This document shows, in pieces, positions 10,171 to 20,494 of a DNA stretch of 64,000 bases. The DNA comes from Anthoceros angustus (lineage: Eukaryota; Streptophyta; Anthocerotopsida; Anthocerotales; Anthocerotaceae), in assembly GCA_010909165.1 (NCBI GenBank), contig VJWM01000019.1:930001-994000 (forward strand), written 5' to 3'. The position numbers and the translations under genes were made by a program. Under the pieces are notes generated by a model. The model was given only the letters and a program-made list of their open reading frames with translations. It did not search any database and was not told where the DNA came from. Every line of letters begins with the position of its first letter. Position 1 is the first letter of the stretch.

Positions 10171-10194
10171 AACACCATAATGTTCTTTCCGTCG
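10171..10194 (+). repeat. Left terminal inverted repeat of the giant element
   Basis: 24 bp identical to the reverse complement of 43462-43485. Position 25 differs (G against T) and AATAA then matches again. The following 260 bp (10195-10457) contain GAACGCCGGTTCC-like repeats but no ORF that I can support. Confidence 0.93.
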
Positions 10195-10457
10195 GAATAA
10201 TGAACGCCGGTTCCAGAACGATTGCCGCCGGTTCCTCTTTCTTGTCCCCTTACCAATTCGGCTCTAAAGTAAGCCAAGCAGGCTTGTTGGACCGCACTAT
10301 GCATGCAAGACTCAATAAAGCCTAGTTTACAAGATCGACCGTTTTATTTAATGGACCTATAGAAAATACTTTCTTGGTTTTGGCCGCACCATCGGTAAAT
10401 TTGTAAGAGAAAACCTAAACATTTATTAAAAGCGTTCGAACCGTTCAAGTCATTACC

Positions 10458-11096
10458 CTAAACCCATAGTAGGATGCCGGCATACCGGTGGCCTTGCACA
10501 TAAAACTCATGGTCAAACCATAGCTTGATGCTAGGTTTACGGGGCATTACATGTGTCTGGTTCGGGATCAACAGGATTACACTACACACATGCGGATACA
10601 TCGGGGACAGTAATGTTTCTAAGGCGACTATCATCCGGGTCTTGAAAGTGTCTGCCTTCATTGCCTCTCGCATCATCTTCCTCTATCCCATCAACCCGAT
10701 GATGACCATCTTGTGTCTAGTGTTTGTTGACCCTCATCCAAAAGGTCTCCGTATGTTCTTTCATTCTCCACGGCGACAAGAGGCACAATCGAGCCTTTCC
10801 AATTTCTTTTCACTCACGCAAACCTCCTTGGCCCGTAACCGAGATATTCCTCGTGAGTGCGGCTCATGGGTGAGCTCCTCTTACGCATCAGCAATACTTC
10901 ATATCCATGCACTCGGCTGCGGAATGAACTCACACACCTCTTGTCGGCCTCAATAGAAAATACAATGGCGGCGGACAACAAAGCGGCCATCAAAGATGTC
11001 CCACTCCCTGAACAAGCATCCACTATCCAGTCGCCTTCTTTGGAGAATGTCTTGATGAGCTTCATCATTAACCCCAAAGGCCTCGTGGATTTGTGA
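10458..11096 (-). CDS. DNA methyltransferase C-terminal part (motifs X and I), part of gene B
   Basis: The minus-strand frame from about 11070 reads GLMMKLIKTFSKEGDWIVDA, CSGSGTSLMAALLSAAIVFS, IEADKRCVSSFRSRV. This fits the C-terminal end of beta-class amino-methyltransferases (N4-cytosine/N6-adenine): a motif X helix followed by motif I DxxSGSGT and an acidic residue (IEAD) after the next strand, which together bind S-adenosylmethionine. The usual DPFxGSGTT is DACSGSGTS here. The frame is lost at 10814, and an open stretch (10458-10676, MMREAMKADTFKTRMIVALE...) may be the C-terminal tail. A catalytic motif IV is not adjacent; a matching central region lies at 17.2-18.0 kb. The gag-like sequence directly to the right suggests a retroelement insertion into this gene. 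Confidence 0.6.
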
Positions 11097-11341
11097 CAGC
11101 TCTCCTTCTCTCGTGCTCCTTTACCGCGTTAAGATGGAATTTCTCGAATTTTGCCATTATCTCTTCCATCTTGTTCCCCTGTTGTTCCACTCTCTTGGCT
11201 GCCACCTCAGCCTCCCTCCTTGCTTGTTCCGTCCTTTTCGCACATCGCCTCTTGTTTTGCCCTTGCCGCCTCCTTGTTGTCCTGCACGACCCTTCATTTC
11301 TTTTTCCATTTGGCGCGCCTCATCCGATGACGCCCTCCGAA

Positions 11342-11731
11342 TCACACTGCTTCCTCCGAGGAACTTTCTGTGGAATCTTCTGTGGAGCTCTTCACCGATG
11401 AACTTTCTTCCGAGGAGGATGAGGGATCCTTCTTTTTTCCGCCCGGCTTCTTCTTCTCCTTCTTAGCCTTCCTCCTCCCTTGCGGGTTGGATTCCTCATA
11501 GTTTAGCGCCGCCTTGATAGCCTTGCCCAAATTCTTCTCCGCTTGTAACCTTACGTGTCTCCCCATCTTAGAACCTGTGCCTTTAGCGAACCACCGTATT
11601 GCCTCGCAACTCCGAGTGAGGGCCACTGATCGAAGTCGTGAAACCTCTCCACATACGCGCAAGGTTTCCTTCTTTCCTCTCTCGCAGCTTTTCAAGTTTG
11701 ACAACACGTATCCCTCCACGTCAAGCCCCAA
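11342..11731 (-). pseudogene. Gag-like protein, shortened copy
   Basis: A shorter relative of 11957-12760: VEGYVLSNLK at the start, then IRWFAKGTGSKMGRHVRLQA, EKNLGKAIKAALNYEESNPQ, a Lys-rich run and a Ser/Glu-rich tail. Downstream on the minus strand (11230-11100) a coiled-coil-like segment reads EQQGNKMEEIMAKFEKFHLN followed by EHERRR in another frame. It ends directly against the methyltransferase fragment at about 11096. Confidence 0.5.
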
Positions 11732-11956
11732 CCTCTCATGGCGGTTTTAACTCTTCATAGGTTATGGAGGTGTGGCCGACTTGAGGTATTCGCCTATACC
11801 ACTGGACCCTCAAGAACTCCATAGAACAATACTGTGCATCTCCCGCCTCGGTTTGCAAATGTCACCGCTCAAAACGCTCAACAAATTCATCGGTCTTCAT
11901 ACCCTTCCCTCTCCATACAAGGTTGTTGAGGTGACCACCACCGGTGGTGGTCATGA

Positions 11957-12760
11957 CTATCGTTGCTGATTCGGCGACGTGGTTGGTTCAACAACGGTTC
12001 CTGCGGGAGTCGATTGATCTCCAACAGTCTGCACACTTTTGGAAGAGAGGTCAGTAGATGGAATTGGTCCGAGGTTCCTTGGCCGTGGTACCTCGTCCAA
12101 GTCCAGAGGTTGGGGATCTTGCTCCAACAAGATCGGACCCCCGTCCCCTGGTTGATTCCTTACTTCCTTCTTCTCCCAAGGCGTCTTCCGGATCCTCCTC
12201 AACTCGCGGTTTGCAACCCTTTTCAACCTTTCCAAGGCTTGGCGTTGTCGCCTCTTGTTTTGCCCTTGCGCCTCCTTGTTGTCCCGTGCACGACCCTTCA
12301 TTTTCTTTTTCCATTTGGCGCGCTCCTCATCTGATGACGCTTCCTCCGAACTGTCACTCGTTTCCTCCTCCGAGGAACTTTCTGTGGAATCTTCTGTGGA
12401 GCTCTCTTCACCTGATGAACTTTCTTCCGAGGAGGATGAGGGATCCCTTCTCTTTTTCCCAGTCCTGGGCTTCTTCTTCTCCTTCTTAGCCTTCCTCCTC
12501 CCTTGCGGGTTGGATTCCTCATAGTTTAGCGCCGCCTTGATAGCCTTGCCCAAATTCTTCTCCGCTTGTAACCTTACGTGTCTCCCCATCTTAGAACCCA
12601 GGCCTTTAGCGAACCACCGTATTGCCTGCAACTCCGAGTGAGGGCCACTGATCACAGAAGTCGTGAAACCTCTCCACATACCGCAAGGTTTCCTTCTTTC
12701 CTCTCTGCTTTTCAAGTTTGACAACACGTATCCCTCCACGTCAAGCCCCGAACCTCTCAT
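11957..12760 (-). CDS. Gag-like protein with basic and Ser/Glu-rich tail
   Basis: 267 codons from an internal ATG; the true start is probably further right (MPRVESEDSESSRDGRP at 13328). Order: VEGYVLSNLKSREERRKPCG; AIRWFAKGLGSKMGRHVRLQ and AEKNLGKAIKAALNYEESNP, the conserved-looking core; a Lys-rich run; a long Ser/Glu block (SSSSEESSSGEESSTEDS); a charged segment (RQRQALERLKRVANRELRRI); and a Pro/Leu tail. The core resembles the VEGYxxSLE...IRWxA pattern of some plant Ty3 Gag proteins, and a primer-site match lies upstream at 13408-13419. I infer a retroelement Gag. No zinc knuckle, protease or RT accompanies it in the window. Confidence 0.5.
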   Translation of the reverse strand: MRGSGLDVEGYVLSNLKSREERRKPCGMWRGFTTSVISGPHSELQAIRWFAKGLGSKMGRHVRLQAEKNLGKAIKAALNYEESNPQGRRKAKKEKKKPRTGKKRRDPSSSSEESSSGEESSTEDSTESSSEEETSDSSEEASSDEERAKWKKKMKGRARDNKEAQGQNKRRQRQALERLKRVANRELRRIRKTPWEKKEVRNQPGDGGPILLEQDPQPLDLDEVPRPRNLGPIPSTDLSSKSVQTVGDQSTPAGTVVEPTTSPNQQR

Positions 12761-12902
12761 GGCGGTTTTAACTCTTCATAGGTTCGGAGGTGTGGCCGAC
12801 TTGAGGTATTCGCCTATACCACTACCCCAAGAACTCCATAGAACAATACGTGCATCTCCGCTTCTGGTTTGCAAATGTCACCGCTCAAAACGCTCAACAA
12901 AT

Positions 12903-13328
12903 TCATCGGTCTTCATACCCTTCCCTCTCCATACAATAAGGTTGTTGGTGACCACCACCGTGGTGGTGGTCATGACTATCGTTCTTGATTCGTGGTTGGT
13001 CAACAACGGTTCTGCGGAGTCGATTGATCTCCAACGATCGCACACTTTTGGAAGAGAGGTCAGAAGATGGAATTGGTCCGAGGTTCCTTGGCCGTGGTAC
13101 CTCGTCCAAGTCCAGAGGTTGGGGATCTTGCTCCAACAAGATCGGACCCCCGTCCCCTGGTTGATTCCTTACTTCCCTTCTTCTCCCAACGGGTGCGTCT
13201 TCCGGTTGGATCCTCCTCAACTCGCGGTTTGCAACCCTTTTCAACCTTTCCAGTGCTTGGCGTTGTCGCTTCTCTTGTGGCCTTCCGTCCCGACTTGACT
13301 CTGAATCCTCCGACTCAACCCGTGGCAT
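12903..13328 (-). CDS. Gag-like N-terminus after the primer site
   Basis: The first ATG after the primer-site match at 13408-13419 opens MPRVESEDSESSRDGRPQEK, RQRQALERLKRVANRELRRI and a Gly/Pro/Leu-rich segment, ending near YCMEREGYEDR. A neighbouring frame continues FVERFERWHLQTRSGDARIV, which leads into the core seen in the 11957-12760 copy. The arrangement (LTR-like end, primer site, 80-bp leader, gag start) is that of an LTR retrotransposon 5' end on the minus strand. A second copy of the same region lies at 13892-14297. Confidence 0.45.
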   Translation of the reverse strand: MPRVESEDSESSRDGRPQEKRQRQALERLKRVANRELRRIQPEDAPVGRRREVRNQPGDGGPILLEQDPQPLDLDEVPRPRNLGPIPSSDLSSKSVRSLEINRLRRTVVDQPRIKNDSHDHHHGGGHQQPYCMEREGYEDR

Positions 13329-13407
13329 CCATCTACCTAACTAGATACACTCCAAAACTAGACACCTAAGCTATGGTTAGTCCCCCTATAACCTTGATGT
13401 TAGCATT

Positions 13408-13419
13408 CCAACGGCGCCA
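13408..13419 (-). promoter_or_regulatory. Primer binding site, tRNA-Asp type (minus strand)
   Basis: On the minus strand the sequence is TGGCGCCGTTGG. The first 11 bases equal the start of the primer site of plant Athila/Tat Ty3 elements (TGGCGCCGTTGCCGG), complementary to tRNA-Asp. It follows an LTR-like stretch ending TTCCACATTTT. A damaged second copy lies at about 14378-14388. Confidence 0.55.
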
Positions 13420-13590
13420 AAAATGTGGAATGGGTTTTTGCATCCGAAGACGCAAAGAGGCCACATTTACCCTCTATGTCGTTATAGTCCTAGGATTCGA
13501 TCCCAAGGGAATGGTTTTGTGTCAAGGTGTTCTAATCTATGGATTCTAGACCTACCGTCGCTCACTACCCCACCTTCTCCAGCTACCCCC
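13420..13590 (-). repeat. LTR-end-like sequence beside the primer site
   Basis: Minus-strand sequence up to TTCCACA just before the primer site; it includes GACTATAACGACATAGAGGG and GATCGAATCC, phrases I associate with plant LTR or leader regions. The same stretch recurs at 14389-14560. No matching 3' LTR was found in the window, so the boundaries are unknown. Confidence 0.35.
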
Positions 13591-14560
13591 CAAACCCACC
13601 ACCGTATTGCCTCGCAACTCCGAGTGAGGGCCACTGATCACAGAAGTCGTGAAACCTCTCCACATACCGCAAGGTTTCCTTCTTTCCTCTCTGCTTTTCA
13701 AGTTTGACAACACGTATCCCTCCACGTCAAGCCCCGAACCTCTCATGGCGGTTTTAACTCTTCATAGGTTCGGAGGTGTGGCCGACTTGAGGTATTCGTA
13801 CCCACTACCGGACCCTCAAGAACTCCATAGAACAATACGTGCATCTCCGCTTCTGGTTTGCAAATGTCACCGCTCAAAACGCTCAACAAATTCATCGGTC
13901 TTCATACCCTTCCCTCTCCATACAATAAGGTTGTTGGTGACCACCACCGTGGTGGTGGTCATGACTATCGTTCTTGATTCGTGGTTGGTCAACAACGGTT
14001 CTGCGGAGTCGATTGATCTCCAACGATCGCACACTTTTGGAAGAGAGGTCGATGGAATTGGTCCGAGGTTCCTTGGCGGTGGTACCTCCCAAGTCCAGAG
14101 GTTGGGGATCTTGCTCCAACAAGATCGGACCCCGCCTCGGTTGATTCCTTACTTCCCTTCTTCTCCCAACGGGTGCGTCTTCCTTGGATCCTCCTCAACT
14201 CGCGGTTTGCAACCCTTTTCAACCTTTCCGGCTTGGCGTTGTCGCTTCGTGGCCTTCCGTCCCGACTTGACTCAACCTCCGACTCAACCCGTGGCATCCA
14301 TCTACCTAACTAGATACACTCCAAAACTAGACACCTAAGCTATGGTTAGTCCCCTATAACCTTGATGTTAGCATTCCCGAACGCGCCAAAATGTGGAATG
14401 GGTTTTGCATCCAAGACGCAAAGAGGCCACATTTACCCTCTATGTCGTTATAGTCCTAGGATTCGATCCCAAGGGAATAGTTTTGTGTCAAGGTGTTCTA
14501 ATCTATGGATTCTAGACCTACCCCTCCGCTCACTACCCCACCTTCTCCAGCTACCCTACC

Positions 14561-16104
14561 CAAACCCACCACCGTGGCGGGTCCCACCACACGGGTTCGC
14601 CACGTGGCGGGTCCCACCAGCCGCCCGTCGGGGTCTATTTGTCACCGGCTCGGGCGCAGACCTTGGGGCTATGGGCACGACACCCATATACACCTCACTC
14701 TACCTCTAGGAATTTCTGCGATTCCACCGCACGCTTCCACCCACACGATTTCGATTTTCCTCACACACTCTCACAATCCCTCACAACAAGACTCATCTAC
14801 CCCTTGAGAACCTTTCTTCCTAATGCACTCTTCGCCTCACGGGCCACACGGCCACAGACCTCCTTGGGCCACACAGACCCCTCCTTGGGCCACACACAGA
14901 CCTCCTCACCTGGGCCACACAGACCCCTCTAGTGGAATAAACACACCGGTGAATGGGAAAGGATCGTGAAAGAAAACCCCGGCCGTGCTTGGGCGATCCG
15001 CCTTCCGCCTCCGCCTCGACCATCCAGGATCTTCCGCCTCGCCTCCCGCCACCACCTCCGTCACCCAGTGGAGCTTGGCCACCCGCCTCGACCATCCAGG
15101 ATCTTCCGCCTTCTTGTGACGAAGGCGGTGCATCGAACGAGTTTGATGTCGATCGACGCTCCAATCAACCTCGCATAGCTTCAACACACGGAAGTTCACA
15201 CCGAAATTGTCGTTAGGAGAGACTCTCAAGGGTCTCTTATACATTCACCGTGGATTTCCACCACCCCTACCAAAGGTGTCTAGAAAATATGGCCCACTAC
15301 CACGCCTCCTACCAATTCAGAAACTACCCCCGTCCTCAAAACATCCTATCCCTACCGCCGCGGCTCCTCATGATGTCGCTCTCCTAAAATCAGGCGTCTG
15401 CTGTTGTGCCTAGCCTCGGGCTGGGGTTCCTGCTGCCGCCTCCCGCCACGCCCGATCCGAGCGATTCTCCCCAAAACCTCCACCTGCCATCGCCCGCAGC
15501 TTTCGCCTTCCCATGGGCGTCGCCTATAGGCCCTAGGCCGTTATTCCGCCTCCTCATCGCCACAGCCACACTGTGCTCCTCCCTCCACGCCTCAAGCCCG
15601 CCATTTCCTCGATCACCACTTGGGGTAGGCCCCGCCTCCCGCTCGGAAGAACCATCGTAAACGCCTGGCGGCCAAGATGTGCGCCCAATAGTTTCGCCTC
15701 CGCCCAACAACCACATACACATTTAGAGTGAGCACCGCCACCATGCGTGTGGCTGTGGACATGAGCATCCTCATCCGACGCCAGCACAATACGCCTTCGA
15801 CTACAGAGGTTCTTACCTCTCCTCCGTGGACAATCCCGAGCCGGGCCGCTTCCGACCTGTGGGATCGATCCCCACTGCAGCCTGCTTGACTTCCCCACCT
15901 CGGTTCCTCCTTCCGCGACGGTGGTTTAGCCACCGTGGTGGTAGTTTCCACGGTGGTGGCTTCTCATGCGGCTGGGCTTGGCTCGCCTCTTTGGCCACCT
16001 CTCTCTTGACTCGGCCCTAGCTTCATCTCTCTCGCTTATATCTCCGCCACTTCTTGAATTTCTCCAGGCGCCATTGTTTCCATTTGTTCTCGGCTCATGA
16101 GACC
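14561..16104. other. Pro/Ala-rich low-complexity stretch, no supported gene
   Basis: Contains a double CGGGTCCCACCA repeat (about 14577-14625), a tandem array of GGGCCACACAGACC(C)CTCCTT units at 14838-14935, and two copies of CTCGACCATCCAGGATCTTC (15015 and 15087). Plus-strand frames give Pro-rich strings with no recognisable domain. I treat it as transposon non-coding sequence. Confidence 0.4.
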
Positions 16105-16395
16105 TCATCTTGAAGCTCCTCGATTGTGGCATGCGCCTTGACCTCGATTCACTAAGGCCTCTGTTGGGTGGACATGGCCTTTAGCTCCCTCGTGCCTTGC
16201 ATAGGGCCGCCTCGCATTCCGTCTGCGCTCCTCGCCACCTTGTTCTCGCCTGTGCTCCAACTTCTCCTTGAGCAACTTTTCCTGCTGGCCTGACACTCGC
16301 CTGTGAGAGCCATGGTACGGGTCGAGGAGATCCGCTCGAGCCATGGTCAAGTCAAGGCTCGCAGATTCGAATTGCCCCGTGCCCATTCCTTCCAC
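15926..16395 (-). pseudogene. Charged coiled-coil-like fragment, unrecognised
   Basis: Minus-strand frames read QQEKLLKEKLEHRREQGGEE and then RRRNARRPYARHEGAK, with HEPRTNGNNGAWRNSRSGGD beyond a frameshift. The Glu/Lys/Arg heptad character resembles the coiled-coil segment at 11100-11230. It could be another piece of the same gag-like family or part of gene B between its methyltransferase segments. No domain is recognised. Confidence 0.3.
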
Positions 16396-17229
16396 AACAC
16401 CTGACGCGAGTGTGTCACCGCCTCCACTTCAGGACGGGTCGTGAAATGTCGCCAAAATGTTCCGAGTCTCCGGACTTGGCTATCGAACTAACCCCTCTTC
16501 TTCTAGGGGTTGGTTTGCCACAATCTCCTCATCCGCTCCAATCTCTCCTAGCGGCGACTCCTCCCCGCACCCGAGAGGGGCACAACTTGTCGCTTCCTTT
16601 ATTTTCCTCCTTCACTGCCTGCCGCCGATTTCGACTGTGACCCTAGGTGTGTGGGTTCCTCTTCGCCGCGGGTCGTTCTTCCCTTCTTCGGCCCCCGCCA
16701 GCCCGCCACGCGTCGTCCAACTCCGCAATGACGAGCGAAGGCTCCCGCCCAGCGCCTGCCCGAATTTCGCAACCTCGCGGTCTTTGGGTGTGTCCGCTCG
16801 CCAGCCCGACTGTATGCAGCCGCCCGCCACTAGGGTTGTAAACTCCCTCTCAGACGCCCCGCTTCTTCTGCCCACCGTGGTGGAACTGGCTACCTCCCCG
16901 CTGATCCCATTGTGGCGGTGGTGTAGGCACCCTAACATATATAGACACTTTCTTATTTCTAAAATCACCAAAACCTAAGGACTCTATCTTCGACCTACCT
17001 ATCCAAAATTCGAAAAACCTAAGGTTCAAAAAAACAAATTATTATCCCAAGGGCCAAGGACCATTCTCGTATAAAAGACCTTACCAGCGATTCTCAAAGC
17101 ACTTTGCTATACAAACACTCTCAAAACAAAAAAAATCGTTCATCCCGACACTTCAGAGAGGGGCTAGTGTATATGTGGTCTTCCACAATGATATAACAAT
17201 TTCTTCACCACAGTATCGTGGCCAATCAC
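16396..17229. other. No gene supported
   Basis: A plus-strand open frame (16457-16978) is Ser/Pro-rich without any motif and is probably a composition effect. Past 16980 the sequence turns AT-rich with oligo-A runs. No RNA gene or repeat seen. Confidence 0.4.
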
Positions 17230-17850
17230 CGATCTTCCATTGTTAAATGTGCCTGCATATATTGTCGTAACATGACTGCCGTTGCAAGTCACTTGTCTTC
17301 CTCAAACCCCATCCTCATCACATACTCGATGATCGAACCCACCTTTGTTTATTGTTTACGCTTTGTCTTGTCCTAGACAAACGAAATGAGTCCCCCCTTC
17401 TCGCACCACTTCCGCATAGCCTCTCTCACCAAATGGGCATCTTCAACACCATGCATGATTATCATCCGATACCGATCACATTCTGTTAAATCATGGAAGG
17501 AGTGCAAAACATTTCCCACTTGCCAAATATCAAACGTCTGGCCCTCAGTTTCTCAAACCACGGGTACATCCATCACAAACAAAGAGTACCTTCTCTTCCT
17601 CACGCACTCGCATGTCGAGGATATCTCGTCCATGTACCGATATTGCACCTTTTCTCGAATGTGGAATGTTGAATTGAAGGAGTCCATCCTCTATGTCTTG
17701 GTCGGCTAGTTGTCTTTGCTCATCCTCTAAGCCCTTCCATGTGTTCACCTCATAAATGAATTGTTGAAAACTTTCAGGGCACTTCGTTAACACCTCAATA
17801 TCCTTCTGTTGCTGCAGGCATGAAGGGAAACCAATATTAGCATTAGACGC
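17230..17850 (-). CDS. DNA methyltransferase central region, part of gene B
   Basis: The minus strand reads IGFPSCLQQQKDIEVLTKCP, ESFQQFIYEVNTWKGLEDEQ, VREEEKVLFVCD, then in a shifted frame GQTFDIWQVGNVLHSFHDLT, ECDRYRMIIMHGVEDAHLVR and EAMRKWCEKGGLISFV. It parallels gene A, where LLLLDLPRL is followed by RIVVFHSPDDTSMVREVLME: both have a strand ending in D, then a xIVxxHxxxDxxxVREx(L/M) block. I infer motif IV (VLFVCD) and the strand after it in a beta-class amino-methyltransferase, upstream of motifs X and I at 10.8-11.1 kb. The classical DPPY is not visible; the motif may have drifted or been lost to frameshift. Confidence 0.5.
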
Positions 17851-17869
17851 GGCCTTCATACTTGAATCC

Positions 17870-18245
17870 GGAAGATGCCAGCACGCCGGCCTTCCCGGCC
17901 TTATGGAGGCGAGAGGGATGGAGAGGGCGCCGGCATGCCGGCGCCCTCTCCATCCCTCTCCTCCATAGGGCGCGCCGTGGCGCCCGCCACCAAGAAGCGG
18001 GTCCCAAGGGAGGCGCGGCATGCCGGCGTCCACTTGGCTCTAGCCTCTTGGTGGCGGGGGCCCAGATCGGGCGCCCCGGCCTCAGCGGCGGGGTCCGAGG
18101 GAGGGCGCCCGCGCCCGCCTCAAGCGGGTCCCAAGGGAGGACGCCGGCATGCCGCCCGCCTCAGCGCGGGTCCCAAGGGAGGCGCCGGCATGCCGCCCGC
18201 CTCAAGCAAGCGGGTCCCAGTGGGAGGCGCGCATGGCGCCCCCAC
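17870..18245. repeat. GC-rich tandem repeat with GCCGGCATGCCG units
   Basis: Units of about 40 bp built from GCGGGTCCCAAGGGAGG, CGCCGGCATGCCG and CCCGCCTCAAG, repeated at about 17998, 18123, 18168 and 18208. GCCGGCATGCCGGC is self-complementary. Both strands are open by composition only; I do not call a protein. Confidence 0.8.
17902..17967. repeat. 66-bp near-perfect palindrome
   Basis: The central 32 bp, centred at 17935/17936 on GCCGGCATGCCGGC, are perfectly self-complementary. The arms continue outward (GGAGAGGGATGG inwards from TATGGAGG on the left and their complements on the right) with a single extra C in the left arm. It could extrude a cruciform of about 33 bp per arm. Confidence 0.9.
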
Positions 18246-18984
18246 CCTTCAAACCACATCAGTTCAAATCACTTCAAAACTGGATTGAAATTAACAAGGT
18301 CTCCTTAGGACTGGTGACGGCTCCTGGTCACTAGTTGGAAGGGTGGACACGGGTCTAAAGGTTCACAAAAGCCACCCAAAACCATGTTTTCCTGATTTCA
18401 TTAAAAAAATCAACTCCTGAAACTAGGAGCAAATCATAGAGGGATCTGTTTTCCCGTGTTTGTATGTCCGCATCTCATATTAGTTTGGCTAACCAGCGGG
18501 TACATTGCCTATAAATGCAGTATTTGAAAATCAGGGCAATTTTGTATGGACAACCAAAAAGGCAACGCGCAATGGAAAGTCCACGTGTGTTGCGTCGGTG
18601 TCCACCGTCATGGTCGCCGCTCTGCATTAGTGGGGAGGGTCGTGGTGGCACCGGACGTTCTGTGCATAAACCTTGCATCTCCTGCCCAATGTCGGCGCGG
18701 GAGGGGAGGAAGATTTCGGACTGCCTACCGCTCATGTCTCAGACACCGCGAGCGACCCCGTCTGCGAATCGTTTGGAAGTGGCTTGCCACTGCCTCTGAA
18801 TTTTTGCAAGCGATGGAGACCCCACCTCTACGACCATCAAACGAGAATTCCACATGGGCGATGGAAATTGGAAGTTGCCCGCACTGGTGGCAATCACAAC
18901 ATGGGCAGTTCCTTTCAAGCACGCTGGAGTGATCCCGCCCGCTTCATTGCTTGGTCCTTAAGGAATTTCGGTTGAGGCGGAGTC
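18246..18984. other. No gene supported
   Basis: AT-richer sequence after the palindromic block. Open frames on the plus strand at 18515-18975 have no recognisable motif and overlap in all three frames. No repeat or RNA gene seen. Confidence 0.35.
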
Positions 18985-19299
18985 GGCGGCAAACTCGCGA
19001 CATCAAGGTAACGTGTTGATCAACACCGGATTCCACCACGGGGTTGGAGCGGTGAATGGTGTGGAGGGCAAAGGAGCACCGACATGTCCAGTGTACTTAC
19101 CGGTGGTCAAGGATAAAATTGGAGAAAGTCATATTGCTACATGTGTGTACCGGTGTGTTAGCAAATATGTGAAAGCGAACATCGTGTTTGAGTTGGATTG
19201 TCACATGACATCCATTGTCATCTTCGACACCTGCTTTTATCTCGTGGGTTTACAACATACATAGTCTTCCTAGCGTGGGAGATTAGGAACAGCTTTGGC

Positions 19300-20391
19300 G
19301 ATTGTATTGATCTCGCTCAGAAATGGACGCCGCACGCGCTTCTTTGAAATCGGTCCGTTGTTTCGTGAAATCCATACCTTGCAGTGCAGACGCCCATGAT
19401 CTCGCTCATCAAACACCCGGCAATCAACACACGGATTCCACTGGGGTTGGGCGGTGTGAATGGTGTGGAGGGCAAAGGAGCACGACATGTCGGTGTACTT
19501 GGTGGTCAAGGATAAAATTGGAGAAAGTCATATTGCTACATGTGTGAGGCGGTGTTAGTGCGGCTATATGTGAAAGCGATTGAACATCGCTGTGTTTGAT
19601 TGGATTGTCACATGACATCCATTGTCATCTTCGTACCGGTGTTTTATCTCGTGGGTTTACAACATACATAGTCTTCCTAGCGATTAGGAACGATTTGGTG
19701 TATCTGCTGCATCATGCGAATGGACGCCGCACGCGCTTCTTTGAAATCGGTCCATTGTTTCTGTGAAATCCATACCTTGCACGATTGTGCGACCGACATG
19801 ATCTCGCTCATCAAACACCGGCGGCAATCATCTGCGAACACATTCTCGAATCGCCACCACTCCCATGCTTCTGGCTTGCGTGCTCCACCAGCACCGTGTT
19901 GGTTGTCTAGGTCTGCTCCAGGACCTTGCCCCGATGTGTTTGTTGTGTTCATAGCCCGCTTGCATGCACGTTCTACCAGCATACCACCGGTGTCCGTGCT
20001 TAAGACCCCACACCGGTCCTCCTACCGAATCCTCGAAACAAACACGTAGCCTATCCACCGTCCGCACGACACCTCGATCCGTGGAAGCAAAGTTTTCCAA
20101 TCCTACATCCCCACCATCCGTCTGCACACCCGGAGGAGGGTGCTCTTCGCCTCCTTCACTTGTTGCCCGCATCCCCAAGGACCATTGAGTTGTCGCTGCT
20201 GCTTCACCACTTGCCATATGACCCTTGGTCTCGCTTCCTCGTTGGTCTCGCTTCAACGACACATATGAACCCCGAGCACCGCCCATGTTGTTCACCATGG
20301 GCTCCTTATTGAACGCCTTTCCGCCTCCATAGCGGGCCTCGCCCACCTCCTCCTCTTCCGCCACCGTCCATGGAATTGATTCAAGGTCCAT
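19300..20391 (-). pseudogene. Gene A C-terminal tail, unrecognised region
   Basis: The longest frame (19828-20391, 187 codons) begins MDLESIPWTVAEEEEVGEAR and contains GGKAFNKEPMVNNMGGARGS, YVSLKRDQRG and a His/Arg-rich end. It follows the methyltransferase motif I region and has shorter, frame-shifted copies at 20830-21180 and 22792-23208. Beyond it (19300-19800) pieces such as CKVWISQKQWTDFKEARAAS recur. No domain recognised; probably a poorly conserved C-terminal extension of the ParB-methyltransferase protein. Confidence 0.4.
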
Positions 20392-20494
20392 GAATTGAGC
20401 GCACTGGGATCCACATCAATGAAATGACATTACGGCATAACCGAATTGCTATCATACCCGATCCCCGATCCCGCCAAAGACCCAATCTCCCTCA

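Larger units (their letters stand above)
11100..14560 (-). repeat. Gag-like retroelement fragment in overlapping tandem copies
   Basis: One minus-strand coding region is present several times in full or part: 11100-11990, 11990-13000, 13000-13590 and 13597-14560. Marker sequences: the Ser/Glu block (TTCCGAGGAGGATGAGGG) at 11407 and 12426; GATGGAATTGGTCCGAGGTT at 12057, 13067 and 14051; the primer-site region at 13408 and 14380. One copy of a pair tends to hold CAG/CTG where the other has CG (CACCTGATGAAC at 12412, CACCGATGAAC at 11393; CAACAGTCTGCAC at 12022, CAACGATCGCAC at 13033). This may be real tandem duplication or assembly stutter. Confidence 0.75.

Noticed and set aside
14953-15216. 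Pro-rich open frame with repeated STIQDLPP
   Set aside because: Composition-driven; two copies of one 20-bp phrase explain the repeat, and no start context or domain supports a gene.
17862-18308. Gly/Arg/Pro-rich open frames over the GC-rich array
   Set aside because: All frames on both strands are open because of the GC-rich tandem repeat; no sign of coding.
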